From Stenotrophomonas sp. 24(2023) (GTDB lineage: Bacteria; Pseudomonadota; Gammaproteobacteria; Xanthomonadales; Xanthomonadaceae), in the NCBI RefSeq assembly GCF_030913365.1, contig NZ_CP133160.1:1488001-1552000 (forward strand): a stretch of DNA of 64,000 nt, written 5' to 3'. Shown here one piece after another: positions 1 through 8,179 of the stretch; within the stretch, counting starts at the first letter, position 1, and each line of letters starts with the position of its first letter. A model generated the notes under the pieces. That model was not told the DNA's origin, did no database searches, and saw only the letters and a list, made by a program, of their open reading frames with translations. Both the position numbers and the translations under genes were made by a program.

Positions 1-1
1 C

Positions 2-559
2 GCCATGACCGCCAACGCGATGGCCGGTGACCGCGAACGCTGCCTGCAGGCCGGCATGGACGACTACCTGTCCAAACCCATCCCGCTGGCCACGCTGTAC
101 GCGCTGCTGGCACGCCACGGTGCCACGCCTGGCAGCGCCGAGGTGGCGGCCGCCGTCCCCCGGCCCACGGCGCCGCCGGTGCCCACGGCGGCAGCAAAAC
201 TGCCGGTGCTGGACGCCAGCGTGCTGCAGGAGCTGCGCGACACGATCGGTGACGCCGCCCGGCACATCATCACCGTGTTCCTGGACGACACCCCGCGGCA
301 GGTCCAGCAGCTGCAGGAAGCGGCCCGGGTGCAGGACAGCACGCGCCTGGCCGCGCTGGCGCACAGCCTGAAGTCATCCAGCGCGAACGTAGGGGCTTCG
401 GCCCTGTCGGCCGTGGCGTTGCGCATCGAAAAGGATGCGTGCGAGCAGGGCGGGCAGCGCTCGACCGTGGCGGTGGCGCTGCTGGTGGCCGAATTCGCCC
501 GCGTGCGCGTGGCCCTGGCCGGCTGGCTGGCCGGACAGGGCGGCAACGCCGGCGCGTGA
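2..559 (+). CDS. C-terminal part of a hybrid sensor histidine kinase (REC + Hpt)
   Basis: The gene enters from the left edge, so only its last 185 codons are visible. The first residues are the end of a receiver domain, with the conserved TANA strand and the lysine in YLSKPI. An Ala/Pro-rich linker follows, then an Hpt domain with the phospho-accepting histidine in AHSLKSSS (about residue 119 of the visible part). This order is that of an unorthodox (tripartite or BarA/RpfC-like) hybrid kinase that passes phosphate from REC to Hpt and on to a separate regulator. The signal sensed cannot be judged because the input and kinase domains lie outside the window. It converges on bfr with a 1-nt gap. 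Confidence 0.9.
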   Translation, partial: AMTANAMAGDRERCLQAGMDDYLSKPIPLATLYALLARHGATPGSAEVAAAVPRPTAPPVPTAAAKLPVLDASVLQELRDTIGDAARHIITVFLDDTPRQVQQLQEAARVQDSTRLAALAHSLKSSSANVGASALSAVALRIEKDACEQGGQRSTVAVALLVAEFARVRVALAGWLAGQGGNAGA

Positions 560-560
560 T

Positions 561-1031
561 TCAGTCTTCCAGCTTGCTCAGCAGGTACTTCGGCTCGCCG
601 ATGCGCTCGATCAGGTCCAGCTGGGTTTCCAGCCAGTCGATGTGCTCTTCTTCCGAATCGAGGATCTTCACGAACAGCTGGCGGCTGACGTAATCGCCAA
701 CCGAATCGGCATAGGCTACCGCATCGCGCAGGGTCACCACCCCGTCGCGCTCCAGCGCCAGATCGCACTGCAGGATCTCGGTCGGGTTTTCGCCGATGCG
801 CAGCTTGCCCAGCGCCTGGAAGTTCGGCAGGCCCTCAAGGAACAGGATGCGGTCGGCGAGCATGTCGGCATGCTTCATCTCGTCGATCGATTCCTTGTAC
901 TCGTGCTCGGCCAGTTCCTTGATGCCCCAGTTCTTCAGCATCTTGGCATGCAGGAAGTACTGGTTGATCGCGGTCAGCTCGTTGTAGAGGACCTTGTTGA
1001 GGAATTCGATGACTTTGGCGTCGCCCTTCAT
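561..1031 (-). CDS. bfr: Bacterioferritin
   Basis: This 156-residue protein is a full-length bacterioferritin, the 24-mer cytoplasmic iron-storage shell. All ferroxidase-centre ligands are in place: Glu18, Glu51, His54, Glu94, Glu127 and His130. Met52, the usual axial ligand of the inter-subunit haem, is also present, so this is a catalytic haem-type Bfr. The ATG start is supported by an AGGAG ribosome site seven bases upstream; longer in-frame starts add non-family sequence. The bacterioferritin-associated ferredoxin gene lies immediately upstream on the same strand, which fits an iron store and release pair. Confidence 0.97.
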   Translation of the reverse strand: MKGDAKVIEFLNKVLYNELTAINQYFLHAKMLKNWGIKELAEHEYKESIDEMKHADMLADRILFLEGLPNFQALGKLRIGENPTEILQCDLALERDGVVTLRDAVAYADSVGDYVSRQLFVKILDSEEEHIDWLETQLDLIERIGEPKYLLSKLED

Positions 1032-1146
1032 GGCGTGCTCCTGCGCAGAGTGAACGCGCGCACTGTAGCGCCTTGGCGGCGGCGATGAAGGAACGCGAAT
1101 CGTGCGCATTGGCCTGTGCAGGCCGCAGCGCGGGGCCCCTGCGGGC

Positions 1147-1353
1147 TCAGGCGGCCTGCAGGCCCAGTACCGGCAACGGCAGCTCGTGGGTGTTGCGGGC
1201 CTTGGCCAGCAGTTCGCCGGCCATGTCCAGGCACGAACCACAGGTGGCACCACAGCCGGTACGCATGGTCAGCTCGGCCACCGACGTGACGCCATGGCTG
1301 GCGGCTTCGCGGATCTGGTGGTCGGTGACTCCGTTGCAGATGCAGACGTACAC
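1147..1353 (-). CDS. bfd: Bacterioferritin-associated ferredoxin
   Basis: This 68-residue protein is Bfd, a small [2Fe-2S] ferredoxin that reduces the mineral core of bacterioferritin to release iron. The N-terminal CIC motif (Cys4, Cys6) and the later Cys38/Cys41 of the CGATCGSC segment match the family cluster ligands. The start is taken as the GTG that gives VYVCICNG, because every longer start adds unrelated sequence. It lies upstream of bfr on the same strand with about 115 nt between them. A good sigma70-like promoter with an overlapping Fur-box-like sequence lies just upstream, so induction under iron limitation is expected. Confidence 0.93.
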   Translation of the reverse strand: MYVCICNGVTDHQIREAASHGVTSVAELTMRTGCGATCGSCLDMAGELLAKARNTHELPLPVLGLQAA

Positions 1354-1395
1354 AGGCGGGAACCAAGGCGTGCAGGCCGGGACTGGCCTGTGGCT

Positions 1396-1446
1396 ATTCC
1401 AATGGAAACGAGAATGGTTGTCAATCAAAGCCCTGAACCATTCTCG
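1396..1446 (-). promoter_or_regulatory. bfd promoter with Fur-box-like element and inverted repeat
   Basis: On the minus strand a perfect -35 TTGACA (1419-1424) is followed after 17 bp by TGGAAT (1396-1401), 40-50 nt before the bfd start. The sequence GAGAATGGTTGTCAATC (1410-1426) overlaps the -35 and spacer and resembles a Fur box (7-1-7 pattern). An exact 11-bp inverted repeat, CGAGAATGGTT (1409-1419) and AACCATTCTCG (1436-1446), frames the region and may provide a second half-site. Fur control is an inference from the motif and from the family. Confidence 0.6.
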
Positions 1447-1461
1447 ATACCGTTCAGCCAG

Positions 1462-2082
1462 TCAGCTCGCCGGCCCATCCCCCTGCGCTTTTTTCGGCCA
1501 GTAACCACGGGTGCGCGGGCGCTTGCGTGGCCGCTCATGGCCGGCCGCGTGCCCAGGCATCCAGGCTTCGGCAGCGCTCTTGGGCATGGCGGTGACGCCC
1601 TGCCCGGCCACCCCGCGCGCCAGCGGCGCCAGATGACGCAGGGCACGCGCGTAGACGCCACGCTTGAACATCACCACGTGCTCCACCGGGTACCAGAAGT
1701 CCACCCAGCGCCAGTGGTCGAACTCCGGCGTGTCGGTATGGTCCAGCCGCACATGGGATTCATCCCCGGTCAGGCGCAGCAGGAACCAGACCTGCTTCTG
1801 TCCGATGCAGACCTGGCGTTCATTGCGGCGGATGGCACGCGCCGGCAGCTTGTAGCGCAGCCAGCCCGGCGTTGCCCCCAGCACTTCCACGTGCTCGGGC
1901 AGCAGGCCGGTCTCTTCCTGCAGTTCGCGATACATGGCCTCGACCGGGGTCTCGTCGGTGTTCATGCCACCCTGCGGGAACTGCCAGCCATCCCGGCGCA
2001 CACGGCGTGCCCAGAACACCTGACCGTCCTGCCGCATCAGCACGATGCCGACGTTCGGTCGATAGCCGTCCGGATCGATCAC
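1462..2082 (-). CDS. rppH: RNA pyrophosphohydrolase RppH (Nudix)
   Basis: This 206-residue Nudix hydrolase is RppH (NudH), which removes pyrophosphate from the 5' triphosphate end of mRNAs and so opens them to RNase E decay. The N-terminus ([10 protein letters not shown], then WQFPQGG) is family-typical, and the Nudix box is visible as [20 protein letters not shown] with its catalytic glutamates. The start is a GTG preceded by TTAGGAGT. The C-terminal 40 or so residues are basic and Pro-rich, as in other Xanthomonadaceae versions. It is followed on the same strand by bfd, which has its own promoter. Confidence 0.95.
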   Translation of the reverse strand: MIDPDGYRPNVGIVLMRQDGQVFWARRVRRDGWQFPQGGMNTDETPVEAMYRELQEETGLLPEHVEVLGATPGWLRYKLPARAIRRNERQVCIGQKQVWFLLRLTGDESHVRLDHTDTPEFDHWRWVDFWYPVEHVVMFKRGVYARALRHLAPLARGVAGQGVTAMPKSAAEAWMPGHAAGHERPRKRPRTRGYWPKKAQGDGPAS

Positions 2083-2160
2083 GATGCGGACTCCTAAAAA
2101 AATCTACTGTCAGGGACTATCCCATGCCACCTGTCGGCCCACAAGCGCGGCACAAAAGTG

Positions 2161-2189
2161 TTGACAGGCCCTGTACACATCAGCAGAAT
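2161..2189 (+). promoter_or_regulatory. Promoter for tRNA-Met
   Basis: A consensus -35 hexamer TTGACA (2161-2166) is followed after 17 bp by CAGAAT (2184-2189). The predicted start of transcription is about eight bases before the first base of the tRNA, which fits a short tRNA leader. Confidence 0.6.
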
Positions 2190-2203
2190 AGCGGGCTCAC
2201 CAA

Positions 2204-2280
2204 GGCTATGTAGCTCAGCCGGTTAGAGCACAGCACTCATAATGCTGGGGTCGGTGGTTCGAGTCCACCCATAGCCACCA
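2204..2280 (+). tRNA. tRNA-Met (anticodon CAT)
   Basis: The 77-nt cloverleaf has acceptor arms GGCTATG and CATAGCC, an anticodon stem CAGCA/TGCTG with CAT at 2238-2240, the T-loop GGTTCGAGTCC, and an encoded CCA end. The acceptor starts with a paired G-C, and the arm features are those of elongator rather than initiator tRNA-Met, but tRNA-Ile2 (CAT, lysidine-modified) cannot be fully excluded by eye. Confidence 0.93.
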
Positions 2281-2288
2281 CGCTGAAG

Positions 2289-2318
2289 TTGTTTTTCAAC
2301 GTGAAAATGTGAGATAAT
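2289..2318 (+). promoter_or_regulatory. Possible separate promoter for tRNA-Gln
   Basis: Between the two tRNAs a GATAAT -10 (2313-2318) lies 18 bp after TTGTTT (2289-2294). It would start transcription about ten bases before the tRNA-Gln. Read-through from the tRNA-Met promoter is equally possible, and the small GTTG/CAAC hairpin at 2288-2300 may be a processing signal. Confidence 0.4.
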
Positions 2319-2333
2319 AGCAGTTCGCGACAT

Positions 2334-2408
2334 TGCCCCGTCGCCAAGCGGTAAGGCACCTGACTCTGACTCAGGCATTCGGTGGTTCGAATCCATCCGG
2401 GGCAGCCA
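2334..2408 (+). tRNA. tRNA-Gln (anticodon CTG)
   Basis: The 75-nt cloverleaf has acceptor arms TGCCCCG and CGGGGCA, an anticodon stem CCTGA/TCAGG with loop CTCTGAC (anticodon CTG at 2366-2368), T-loop GGTTCGAATCC and an encoded CCA. The U-A first acceptor pair is characteristic of glutamine tRNAs. Confidence 0.94.
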
Positions 2409-2410
2409 AA

Positions 2411-2454
2411 TTAAAAGAAAAGGCCCGATCGAAAGATCGGGCCTTTTCTTTTAA
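2411..2454 (+). terminator. Strong intrinsic terminator after tRNA-Gln
   Basis: A perfect 20-bp stem (2411-2430 with 2435-2454) closes on a GAAA tetraloop. It has a G+C core (GGCCCGATC) with A-rich and T-rich flanks on the two sides, so it should stop transcription from both directions. Confidence 0.9.
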
Positions 2455-2590
2455 TCCGGTCACGCATTCCACCTGATCCCCGCGCCCGTCGGCGCACACC
2501 CTTGAACATCAAAGGGGTTGCCCTCCAGAGAGAAGGCGGAGCCGGATCTCTTTCCGCAGGAAAGAGCCGATCCCCAAACACCAGAACGAC

Positions 2591-2620
2591 AAAAGCCCGG
2601 CCGAAGCCGGGCTTTTGCGT
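2591..2620 (-). terminator. Intrinsic terminator of rplM-rpsI
   Basis: An 11-bp perfect stem AAAAGCCCGGC / GCCGGGCTTTT with a four-base loop lies about 45 nt past the rpsI stop. On the minus strand the stem ends in TTTTGT. The A/T tracts on both sides mean it could also act on plus-strand transcripts. Confidence 0.8.
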
Positions 2621-2665
2621 TTCCAACCCGCGGGCTCCCAAAGGAGCCCAACCAGGCGCGGTAGA

Positions 2666-3058
2666 TCAGCGCTTGGAGAACTGGGTGGCGCGGCGGGCCT
2701 TGTGCAGACCGACCTTCTTACGTTCGACTTCGCGGGCGTCGCGGGTCATGAAGCCGGCCTTGCGCAGCTCGGACTTCAGGCCTTCGTCGTACTCGACCAG
2801 CGCACGGGCGATGCCCAGACGGATCGCACCGGCCTGGCCGGTGGTGCCGCCGCCGGAAGCGGTGACCAGGATGTCGAAGCTTTCGGTGTTCTTGGTCAGC
2901 TCGAGCGGCTGGCGCACGATCATGCGCGCGGTCTCACGGCCAAAGAACTCGTCCAGCGGACGGCCGTTGACGGTGATGTTGCCCGAACCCTTGCGCAGGA
3001 ACACGCGGGCGGTGGAGGACTTGCGGCGGCCAGTGCCGTAGTTTTGAGTGATAGCCAT
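2666..3058 (-). CDS. rpsI: 30S ribosomal protein S9
   Basis: This is full-length S9 (130 residues). The N-terminal YGTGRRKSS segment, the central [10 protein letters not shown] loop and the invariant basic C-terminus ending in QFSKR, which reaches the P-site tRNA anticodon, are all present. It sits 2 nt after rplM in the universal rplM-rpsI operon. Confidence 0.98.
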   Translation of the reverse strand: MAITQNYGTGRRKSSTARVFLRKGSGNITVNGRPLDEFFGRETARMIVRQPLELTKNTESFDILVTASGGGTTGQAGAIRLGIARALVEYDEGLKSELRKAGFMTRDAREVERKKVGLHKARRATQFSKR

Positions 3059-3060
3059 GA

Positions 3061-3489
3061 TTAGATATCCAGAACCTGCGGCTGCTGTGCGGCGTGCGGA
3101 TGCTCAGTGCCGGCGTAGACCTTGAGCTTGCGGTACATCTGGCGACCCAGCGGACCCTTCGGCAGCATGCCCTTGACGGCGATCTCGATCACGCGCTCCG
3201 GGTGGCGCTCCAGCGCCTGGGCCAGGGATTCGGTCTTCAGGTTGCCGATGTAGCCGGTGAAGCGGTGGTACATCTTGTCCTGCAGCTTCTTGCCGGTGAC
3301 GGCAATCTTTTCTGCATTGATGACGACCAGGTAATCGCCGGTATCGACGTGCGGGGTGTAGACCGGCTTGTGCTTGCCACGCAGGCGGCGGGCCAGCTCG
3401 GTGGCCAGACGGCCCAGGGTCTTGCCCGAGGCGTCAACGAGGTACCAGTCGCGCTGGACGGTCTCGTTCTTTGCGGTGAAAGTGCTCAT
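3061..3489 (-). CDS. rplM: 50S ribosomal protein L13
   Basis: This is L13 (142 residues), an early-assembly protein of the large subunit. The N-terminus [20 protein letters not shown] and the [21 protein letters not shown] and [11 protein letters not shown] segments are family signatures. The ATG giving MSTF is chosen because it yields the standard 142-residue length; longer starts add 27 unrelated residues. It is the first gene of the rplM-rpsI operon. Confidence 0.98.
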   Translation of the reverse strand: MSTFTAKNETVQRDWYLVDASGKTLGRLATELARRLRGKHKPVYTPHVDTGDYLVVINAEKIAVTGKKLQDKMYHRFTGYIGNLKTESLAQALERHPERVIEIAVKGMLPKGPLGRQMYRKLKVYAGTEHPHAAQQPQVLDI

Positions 3490-3684
3490 AAAGAACTCTA
3501 GGTAGGTCGGGCTCATTGCGGCGATGGGCTGCCGGAACTCTGCCACGCGTTGTGAAAAGGTGAAGCGCAAGAGGCGGGATTGTAGTCGCCCCCGGGGCCG
3601 GGTGCAAGTTCGCCCCCGGCCCGGGTTGGCAGGGGCGCCGGGGAAGGCCAGAATCGTGGGCTACCCGCCCCACCCCGTACCGCC

Positions 3685-4329
3685 ATGACCGCGCTCCGCC
3701 AGACCACCCCGCTGGACCACCTGCTGACCGAGGCGCAGCGCGCCCTGGACACGGTGTTCGGCAATCCGCCGGCCAGCCGCCCCTACCCCGCCAGCGACGC
3801 CGCCGAACCGGGCATGGACAGCACCGAGCGCCGCCACGCCGCCGGCCTGATGCGGATCAACCATGTCGGCGAAGTCTGCGCACAGGGCCTGTATTTCGGC
3901 CAGGCGGCGGTGGCCCGTGACCCGGCCACGCGCGCGCACCTGCTGGATGCGGCCCAGGAAGAAACCGACCACCTGGCCTGGTGCGCCACCCGACTGGGCG
4001 AGCTGGACAGCCGGCCGAGCCTGTTCAACCCGCTCTGGTACGCCGGCAGCTACGCGATCGGCACCCTGGCCGGCCTGCGCGGCGACGGCTGGAACCTGGG
4101 CTTCGTGGTGGAAACCGAGCGCCAGGTGGAAGCCCACCTGGACGAGCACCTGGAAACCCTGCCGCCGGGCGACCTGCGCAGCCGCGAGGTGATCAAGGTG
4201 ATGAAGGAAGACGAGGCCCGGCACGCCGAGCACGCCCAGCAGGCCGGCGCGCGCCGCCTGCCGTTCCCGATCCCCGGCGCGATGGCACTGGCATCGAAAG
4301 TGATGAAGACCATCGCCTACCGGGTCTGA
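3685..4329 (+). CDS. coq7: Demethoxyubiquinone hydroxylase Coq7
   Basis: This 214-residue protein is Coq7, the di-iron monooxygenase that hydroxylates C6 of the ubiquinone ring. Two EXXH motifs supply the iron ligands: EETDH around residues 92-96 and EDEARH near residues 174-179, with further Glu residues in NHVGE and ETERQVE. It replaces UbiF in this lineage. It converges on the SugE gene, and a GC-rich hairpin (4334-4354) sits between the two ends. Confidence 0.95.
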   Translation: MTALRQTTPLDHLLTEAQRALDTVFGNPPASRPYPASDAAEPGMDSTERRHAAGLMRINHVGEVCAQGLYFGQAAVARDPATRAHLLDAAQEETDHLAWCATRLGELDSRPSLFNPLWYAGSYAIGTLAGLRGDGWNLGFVVETERQVEAHLDEHLETLPPGDLRSREVIKVMKEDEARHAEHAQQAGARRLPFPIPGAMALASKVMKTIAYRV

Positions 4330-4390
4330 AAGGGCGCCGGGCCTGGCCCGGCGCGGCCGCCAACGCGGCCGCCGCCCTGCAACACGGGGG

Positions 4391-4711
4391 TCAGTTCGGC
4401 GAGACCAGCTTCAGGCCGATCACGCCAGCCACGATCAGGGCCACGCAGCCCAGCCGCGCCGGCGAGGCGCTGTCGTTGAACAGGAAGATGCCCAGCACCG
4501 CCACGCCCAGCGCGCCGATGCCGGTCCAGATGGCATAGGCGGTGCCGACCGGAATGGCCTTCATCGCCTGGCTCATCAGGTACAGGCTGATCAGGGCGGA
4601 AATGACCGTGGCGACGGTCGGCAGGGGCTTGCTGAAGCCATCGGAGTACTTCATCCCGATGGCGAAGCCGATTTCGAACAGGCCGGCCAGCAGCAGGTAG
4701 ATCCAGGGCAT
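4391..4711 (-). CDS. sugE: SMR-family exporter, SugE/Gdx type (guanidinium exporter)
   Basis: This 106-residue membrane protein has the four short helices of the small multidrug resistance family. Its N-terminal helix MPWIYLLLAGLFEIGFAIG carries the essential central glutamate, and the SugE/Gdx hallmarks (KYSDGF, MKAIPVGTAYAIWTGIGALG) are present. The family exports guanidinium in exchange for protons; some members export quaternary ammonium compounds. The start at MPW has AAGGAG nearby and gives the family length. A terminator-like hairpin ends only about 35 nt before the start codon, so expression is probably controlled by read-through of that hairpin. Confidence 0.92.
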   Translation of the reverse strand: MPWIYLLLAGLFEIGFAIGMKYSDGFSKPLPTVATVISALISLYLMSQAMKAIPVGTAYAIWTGIGALGVAVLGIFLFNDSASPARLGCVALIVAGVIGLKLVSPN

Positions 4712-4875
4712 GGGTGGGGGCTCCTTACCTTGTTGAACAGAAACAAAACGGCCCGGTGTTTTCACACCGGGCCGTGGGTCGGTACATCACCGTGGAACGC
4801 CACGCATGGCGCAATGTTCCACAGGGCGGGTCGTCCCGCCTGGGTGGCGATGCCCGGGGGCATCGCGCACGGGGC
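4712..4875 (-). promoter_or_regulatory. sugE leader with terminator hairpin (possible attenuator or riboswitch)
   Basis: Read on the minus strand after the speD stop, the segment holds, in order: a GCGATGCC/GGCATCGC hairpin; a hairpin GCGGG-ACGA-CCCGC (4831-4844) with an ACGA tetraloop; a nested stem GTGGAAC/GTTCCAC (4792-4822); and a textbook terminator, ACGGCCCGGTGT-GAAA-ACACCGGGCCGT followed by TTTTGTTT (4742-4777). Only about 35 nt separate the terminator from the sugE ATG, too little for a promoter. ACGR tetraloops are typical of guanidine-II riboswitches, but the second ACGR hairpin expected for that class is not obvious. Confidence 0.45.
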
Positions 4876-5670
4876 TTACTCGGACAGGTTGCGCCCGTGG
4901 AACAGCTCTTCGATCTCGCGCTTGAGCAGCGCTTCGATCTTCATGCGTTCCTTGAACGACAGGTTCTTGGCCTTTTCCTCGAACAGGTACTGATCCAGGT
5001 CGAAGTCCTTCAGGTGCATCTTCGTGTGGAAGATGTTCTCCTGGTAGACATTGACGTCGAACATCTCGTAACGCGACTTGATGTTCTTGGCCAGGAAGTT
5101 CTGGATCGAGTTGATCTTGTGGTCGATGAAGTGCTTCTTGCCCTTCACATCGCGGGTGAAGCCACGGACACGGTAGTCCATGATCACGATGTCCGACTCC
5201 AGGCTCTCGATCAGGTAGTTCAGGGCCTTCAGCGGCGAAATCACGCCACAGGTAGCCACGTCGATGTCCGCGCGGAACGTCGCGATGCCTTCCTGCGGGT
5301 GGGTTTCCGGGTAGGTATGGACAGTGATGTGGCTCTTGTCCATGTGCGCCACCACGGCATCGGAGATCAGCTCCTTGCCCGCCAGCTTCTTGTCGATCAC
5401 CGGTTCTTCGGAGATCAGGATCGTCACCGAGGCACCCTGCGGATCGTAGTCCTGGCGGGCCACGTTCAGGATGTTGGCACCGATGATCTCGGCGACATCG
5501 GTCAAGATTTGAGTCAGCCTGTCGGCGTTGTACTCTTCATCGATGTATTCAATGTAACGCTGACGCTCCTCTTCGGTGCGCGCGTAACACACGTCATAGA
5601 TGTTGAAGCTCAGCGCCTTGGTGAGGTTGTTGAAACCCTGCAGCCTCAGGCGAGGCAACGGCTTGACCAC
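4876..5670 (-). CDS. speD: S-adenosylmethionine decarboxylase proenzyme (E. coli type)
   Basis: This 264-residue protein is the SpeD proenzyme, which makes the aminopropyl donor for spermidine. Self-cleavage between Lys112 and Ser113 (in [12 protein letters not shown]) would generate the pyruvoyl group. Length and the His/Tyr/Glu pattern match the Escherichia-type class 1a enzyme rather than the short archaeal type. The start is a GTG. The partner enzymes speA and speE are about 53 kb away in this window, so the pathway is split. It is divergent from clp across a 150-nt promoter region. Confidence 0.97.
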   Translation of the reverse strand: MVKPLPRLRLQGFNNLTKALSFNIYDVCYARTEEERQRYIEYIDEEYNADRLTQILTDVAEIIGANILNVARQDYDPQGASVTILISEEPVIDKKLAGKELISDAVVAHMDKSHITVHTYPETHPQEGIATFRADIDVATCGVISPLKALNYLIESLESDIVIMDYRVRGFTRDVKGKKHFIDHKINSIQNFLAKNIKSRYEMFDVNVYQENIFHTKMHLKDFDLDQYLFEEKAKNLSFKERMKIEALLKREIEELFHGRNLSE

Positions 5671-5819
5671 GGCGGTCGATTCCTGTGTGAGAAGGGAAAG
5701 GGGGAATTATGGGGCAAACTGCCCCCGGGGGGAACGTGAAGACGCTTGGCTTCTGGCACACTGTTTGCCCTTAACAATTGCGCTGGTTAAGCTCCGCTAT
5801 CGACCTCGTGATCCCGTTC
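5671..5819. promoter_or_regulatory. Divergent promoter region speD / clp
   Basis: This 149-bp gap must hold the promoters of both divergent genes. The only clear structure is a TTAAC-N10-GTTAA palindrome (5771-5790) about 30-50 nt before the clp start, which could be an operator. No confident -35/-10 pair is assigned. Confidence 0.35.
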
Positions 5820-6509
5820 ATGCGCAGAGGGAGCGCCCCTATCGTGTCAACCGTGCGCCTTGCTAGCAGCCCATTGGCCCTGGACATCGCTACCATCGAC
5901 CGCTTCCTGGCCCACAGCCACCGGCGTCGATACCCCACCCGGACCGATGTCTTCCGGCCCGGCGACCCGGCCGGAACGCTTTATTACGTGATCAGCGGGT
6001 CCGTTTCGATCATGGCCGAGGAGGATGACGACCGCGAACTGGTGCTGGGCTACTTCGGTGCCGGCGAGTTCGTCGGCGAAATGGGCCTGTTCGTGGAATC
6101 GGACCGGCGCGAGGTCATCCTGCGCACCCGGACCGCCTGCGAACTGGCCGAGATCAGCTACGAACGCCTGCACCAGCTGTTCCTGGGCCCGCTGTCGGCC
6201 GATGCCCCGCGCCTGCTGTACGCGCTGGGCCAGCAGATCTCCAAGCGCCTGCTGGACACCAGCCGCAAGGCCAGCCGCCTGGCGTTCCTGGATGTCACCG
6301 ACCGCATCGTGCGCACCCTGCACGACCTGGCGCAGGAGCCGGAGGCGATGAGTCACCCGCAGGGCAGCCAGCTGCGCGTGTCGCGCCAGGAACTGGCGCG
6401 CCTGGTCGGCTGCTCGCGTGAAATGGCCGGCCGCGTGCTGAAGAAGCTGCAGACCGACGGCCTGCTGCATGCCCGCGGCAAGACCGTGGTGCTGTACGGC
6501 ACCCGTTGA
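5820..6509 (+). CDS. clp: CRP-family global regulator Clp (c-di-GMP responsive)
   Basis: This 229-residue protein is the CRP-like protein of Xanthomonas and Stenotrophomonas: a cyclic-nucleotide-binding beta roll (FRPGDPAGTLYYVISG, GEFVGEMGLF), a dimer helix, and a C-terminal helix-turn-helix (VSRQELARLVGCSREMAGRVLKKL). In Xanthomonas, Clp binds DNA without ligand and is inhibited by c-di-GMP, and it drives extracellular enzyme and virulence genes. The ATG at 5820 gives the family length but lacks a ribosome site; the GTG at 5844, preceded by AGAGGGAG, is a credible alternative that would give 221 residues. Confidence 0.94.
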   Translation: MRRGSAPIVSTVRLASSPLALDIATIDRFLAHSHRRRYPTRTDVFRPGDPAGTLYYVISGSVSIMAEEDDDRELVLGYFGAGEFVGEMGLFVESDRREVILRTRTACELAEISYERLHQLFLGPLSADAPRLLYALGQQISKRLLDTSRKASRLAFLDVTDRIVRTLHDLAQEPEAMSHPQGSQLRVSRQELARLVGCSREMAGRVLKKLQTDGLLHARGKTVVLYGTR

Positions 6510-6603
6510 GCCACCGGTACCCGCCGGGCCATGCCCGGCGGCTTCACCACGGCGCGACGCGCCATCGCATGCCCCGCACCCCCGCATCCGCTAGGCTCGG
6601 GGC

Positions 6604-7365
6604 ATGGAACTGAGCAGCGAATTCTGGTGGTTCATCCTGATCGGCATCGGCGCGCAGCTGGTGGACGGCGCCCTGGGCATGGCCTTCGGGCTGGTGTCCT
6701 CCTCGGTGATGCTGGCCATGGGCATCCCGCCCGCACAGGCCAGCGCGGCCATCCATACCGCTGAAGTCTTCACCACCGGTGCCTCGGGCGTATCGCACCT
6801 GGTCGCGGGCAACGTAGACCGGCGGCTGTTCGTGCGGCTGGCCCTGCCCGGCGCGCTGGGTGGCGCAATCGGCGCCTACGGGCTGACGCAACTGCCCGGC
6901 GAGGTGATCCGCCCGCTGATCTACCTGTACCTGCTGGTGCTGGCCATCATCATCCTGGCCCGTGCCGCCGGCCGGCTGATGCCCAAGAGCGAAGTGAAGC
7001 GGGTGCCGGTGCTGGGCCTGGTGGCCGGCTTCCTGGATGCCAGCGGCGGCGGCGGCTGGGGCCCGGTGGCCACCTCCACCCTGCTTGCCCGGGGCGGCCA
7101 GGCCCGCACGACCATCGGGACCGTGAACGCCGCCGAATTCGTGGTCACGTTGACGGTTTCGGCGACGTTCCTGCTGTCGATGGGGCTGCAGCACCTGCAG
7201 ATCGTCGCCGGCCTGCTGATCGGCGGCATGATGGCCGCGCCGATGGCGGCCCTGCTGGTGAAGCGCCTGAAGGAGCGCTGGGTGCTGGTGGCGGTGGGCC
7301 TGCTGGTGCTCGGCATCAGCCTGTTCCAGATCGGCCATGCGGTGTACGGGCACCTGTACCGCTGA
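6604..7365 (+). CDS. TauE/SafE (TSUP) family permease
   Basis: This 253-residue protein has about eight hydrophobic helices and the two TSUP signatures: GAQLVDGALGMAFGL near the N-terminus and the internally repeated GLVAGFLDASGGGGWGP half-way along. Family members are thought to export sulfite, sulfoacetate or related organosulfur anions, but the substrate here cannot be read from sequence. No sulfur-metabolism gene is adjacent. It converges on the HAD phosphatase gene, with a palindrome pair between the two stops. Confidence 0.88.
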   Translation: MELSSEFWWFILIGIGAQLVDGALGMAFGLVSSSVMLAMGIPPAQASAAIHTAEVFTTGASGVSHLVAGNVDRRLFVRLALPGALGGAIGAYGLTQLPGEVIRPLIYLYLLVLAIIILARAAGRLMPKSEVKRVPVLGLVAGFLDASGGGGWGPVATSTLLARGGQARTTIGTVNAAEFVVTLTVSATFLLSMGLQHLQIVAGLLIGGMMAAPMAALLVKRLKERWVLVAVGLLVLGISLFQIGHAVYGHLYR

Positions 7366-7374
7366 AGCATCCCC

Positions 7375-7451
7375 TGTAGAGCCGAGCCATGCTCGGCTGA
7401 CGGCGCACGGATACCGCAACGAAGCGCAGCCGAGCATGGCTCGGCTCTACA
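7375..7451. repeat. Inverted pair of SMAG-type GTAG palindromes
   Basis: Two 24-bp GTAG-footed palindromes (core AGCCGAGCCATGCTCGGCT) face each other at 7376-7399 and 7427-7450. The outer 25 bp are perfectly complementary, so the whole forms one long hairpin. It lies exactly between two convergent stop codons and may act as a bidirectional terminator or mRNA end protector. Confidence 0.85.
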
Positions 7452-7462
7452 ACAGGCTCGGG

Positions 7463-8179
7463 TCAGGCCTTGTCGCCGCCCCGGTCGACGCAGCCCCAGT
7501 TGAGGATGCGGGTACCGGCCGGCAGCACGCGGCGGAAGAAATCCACCTTGGACGGCTTCGGGTTCACCACCACCGGCGCCTTGGCCGCCAGCAGCAGCGG
7601 CAGGTCGGCGGTGCTGTCCGAATAGGCGATGTCGATGTCGCCATAACCGCGCTCGCGCAGCATGCGCATCTTCTCTTCGTTGTGGCAGTGCCGGGTCGGG
7701 CCGACCCCGCCCAGGCGCGGGCCGACCTCGGTGCCGATCACCGGCACGTCCTGGTGGGCCACGAAGGCCAGGATGGCGCGGGCCAGCTCCGGCGGCGCGC
7801 CGGTGGCCACCACCACGCGGTCGCCCTTGGCACGGTGCGCGGCGAACACCGCCAGCGCCTGCGGCAACAGCTTGGCGCGCATCTGCGCTTCGTTGCGGAT
7901 CACGTAGGCATCGATCACCCGGTTGAACTCACGGGCGCGGTGCAGGCCGAAGCTGCCGATCCAGACATAGACAGAGATGCCCGCACGCCGGGTCGGCAGC
8001 ATCGCCACCATCGGCCCGGCGATCGGGGTGACCAGCAGCGCGGCCAGCATGCGCAGCGGGTTGCGCTTGATGAGCGAGGCGAACAGGTGGGTGCCCGAAT
8101 CGCCGTCATACAGGGTGTGGTCGAAGTCGAAGACCACCAGCGGCGCATCCTGGCGCGGCGTCGGATAATGCGTTTTCAT
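7463..8179 (-). CDS. HAD-superfamily phosphatase (PgpC/YfhB-like)
   Basis: This 238-residue protein has the HAD motifs: DFDHTL at residues 18-23 (nucleophile Asp18), VATGAP (motif II), a conserved Lys, and [11 protein letters not shown] (motif III/IV). A hydrophobic stretch around residues 38-75 resembles that of the phosphatidylglycerophosphatase C group (YfhB), which dephosphorylates phosphatidylglycerophosphate at the membrane. Its ATG overlaps the trpC stop (ATGA), so it is translated as the last gene of the trp cluster although it has no evident role in tryptophan synthesis. Confidence 0.8.
   Translation of the reverse strand: MKTHYPTPRQDAPLVVFDFDHTLYDGDSGTHLFASLIKRNPLRMLAALLVTPIAGPMVAMLPTRRAGISVYVWIGSFGLHRAREFNRVIDAYVIRNEAQMRAKLLPQALAVFAAHRAKGDRVVVATGAPPELARAILAFVAHQDVPVIGTEVGPRLGGVGPTRHCHNEEKMRMLRERGYGDIDIAYSDSTADLPLLLAAKAPVVVNPKPSKVDFFRRVLPAGTRILNWGCVDRGGDKA

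Noticed and set aside
1102..2097. 331-codon plus-strand frame over bfd and rppH
   Set aside because: Antisense shadow of two recognised genes.
4334..4354. Terminator between coq7 and sugE
   Set aside because: A 9-bp GC stem exists but without any T tract on either strand, so I mention it only as a hairpin.
4712..4875. Guanidine-I or guanidine-III riboswitch
   Set aside because: The conserved cores of these classes were not found; only the ACGA tetraloop hairpin recalls guanidine-II.
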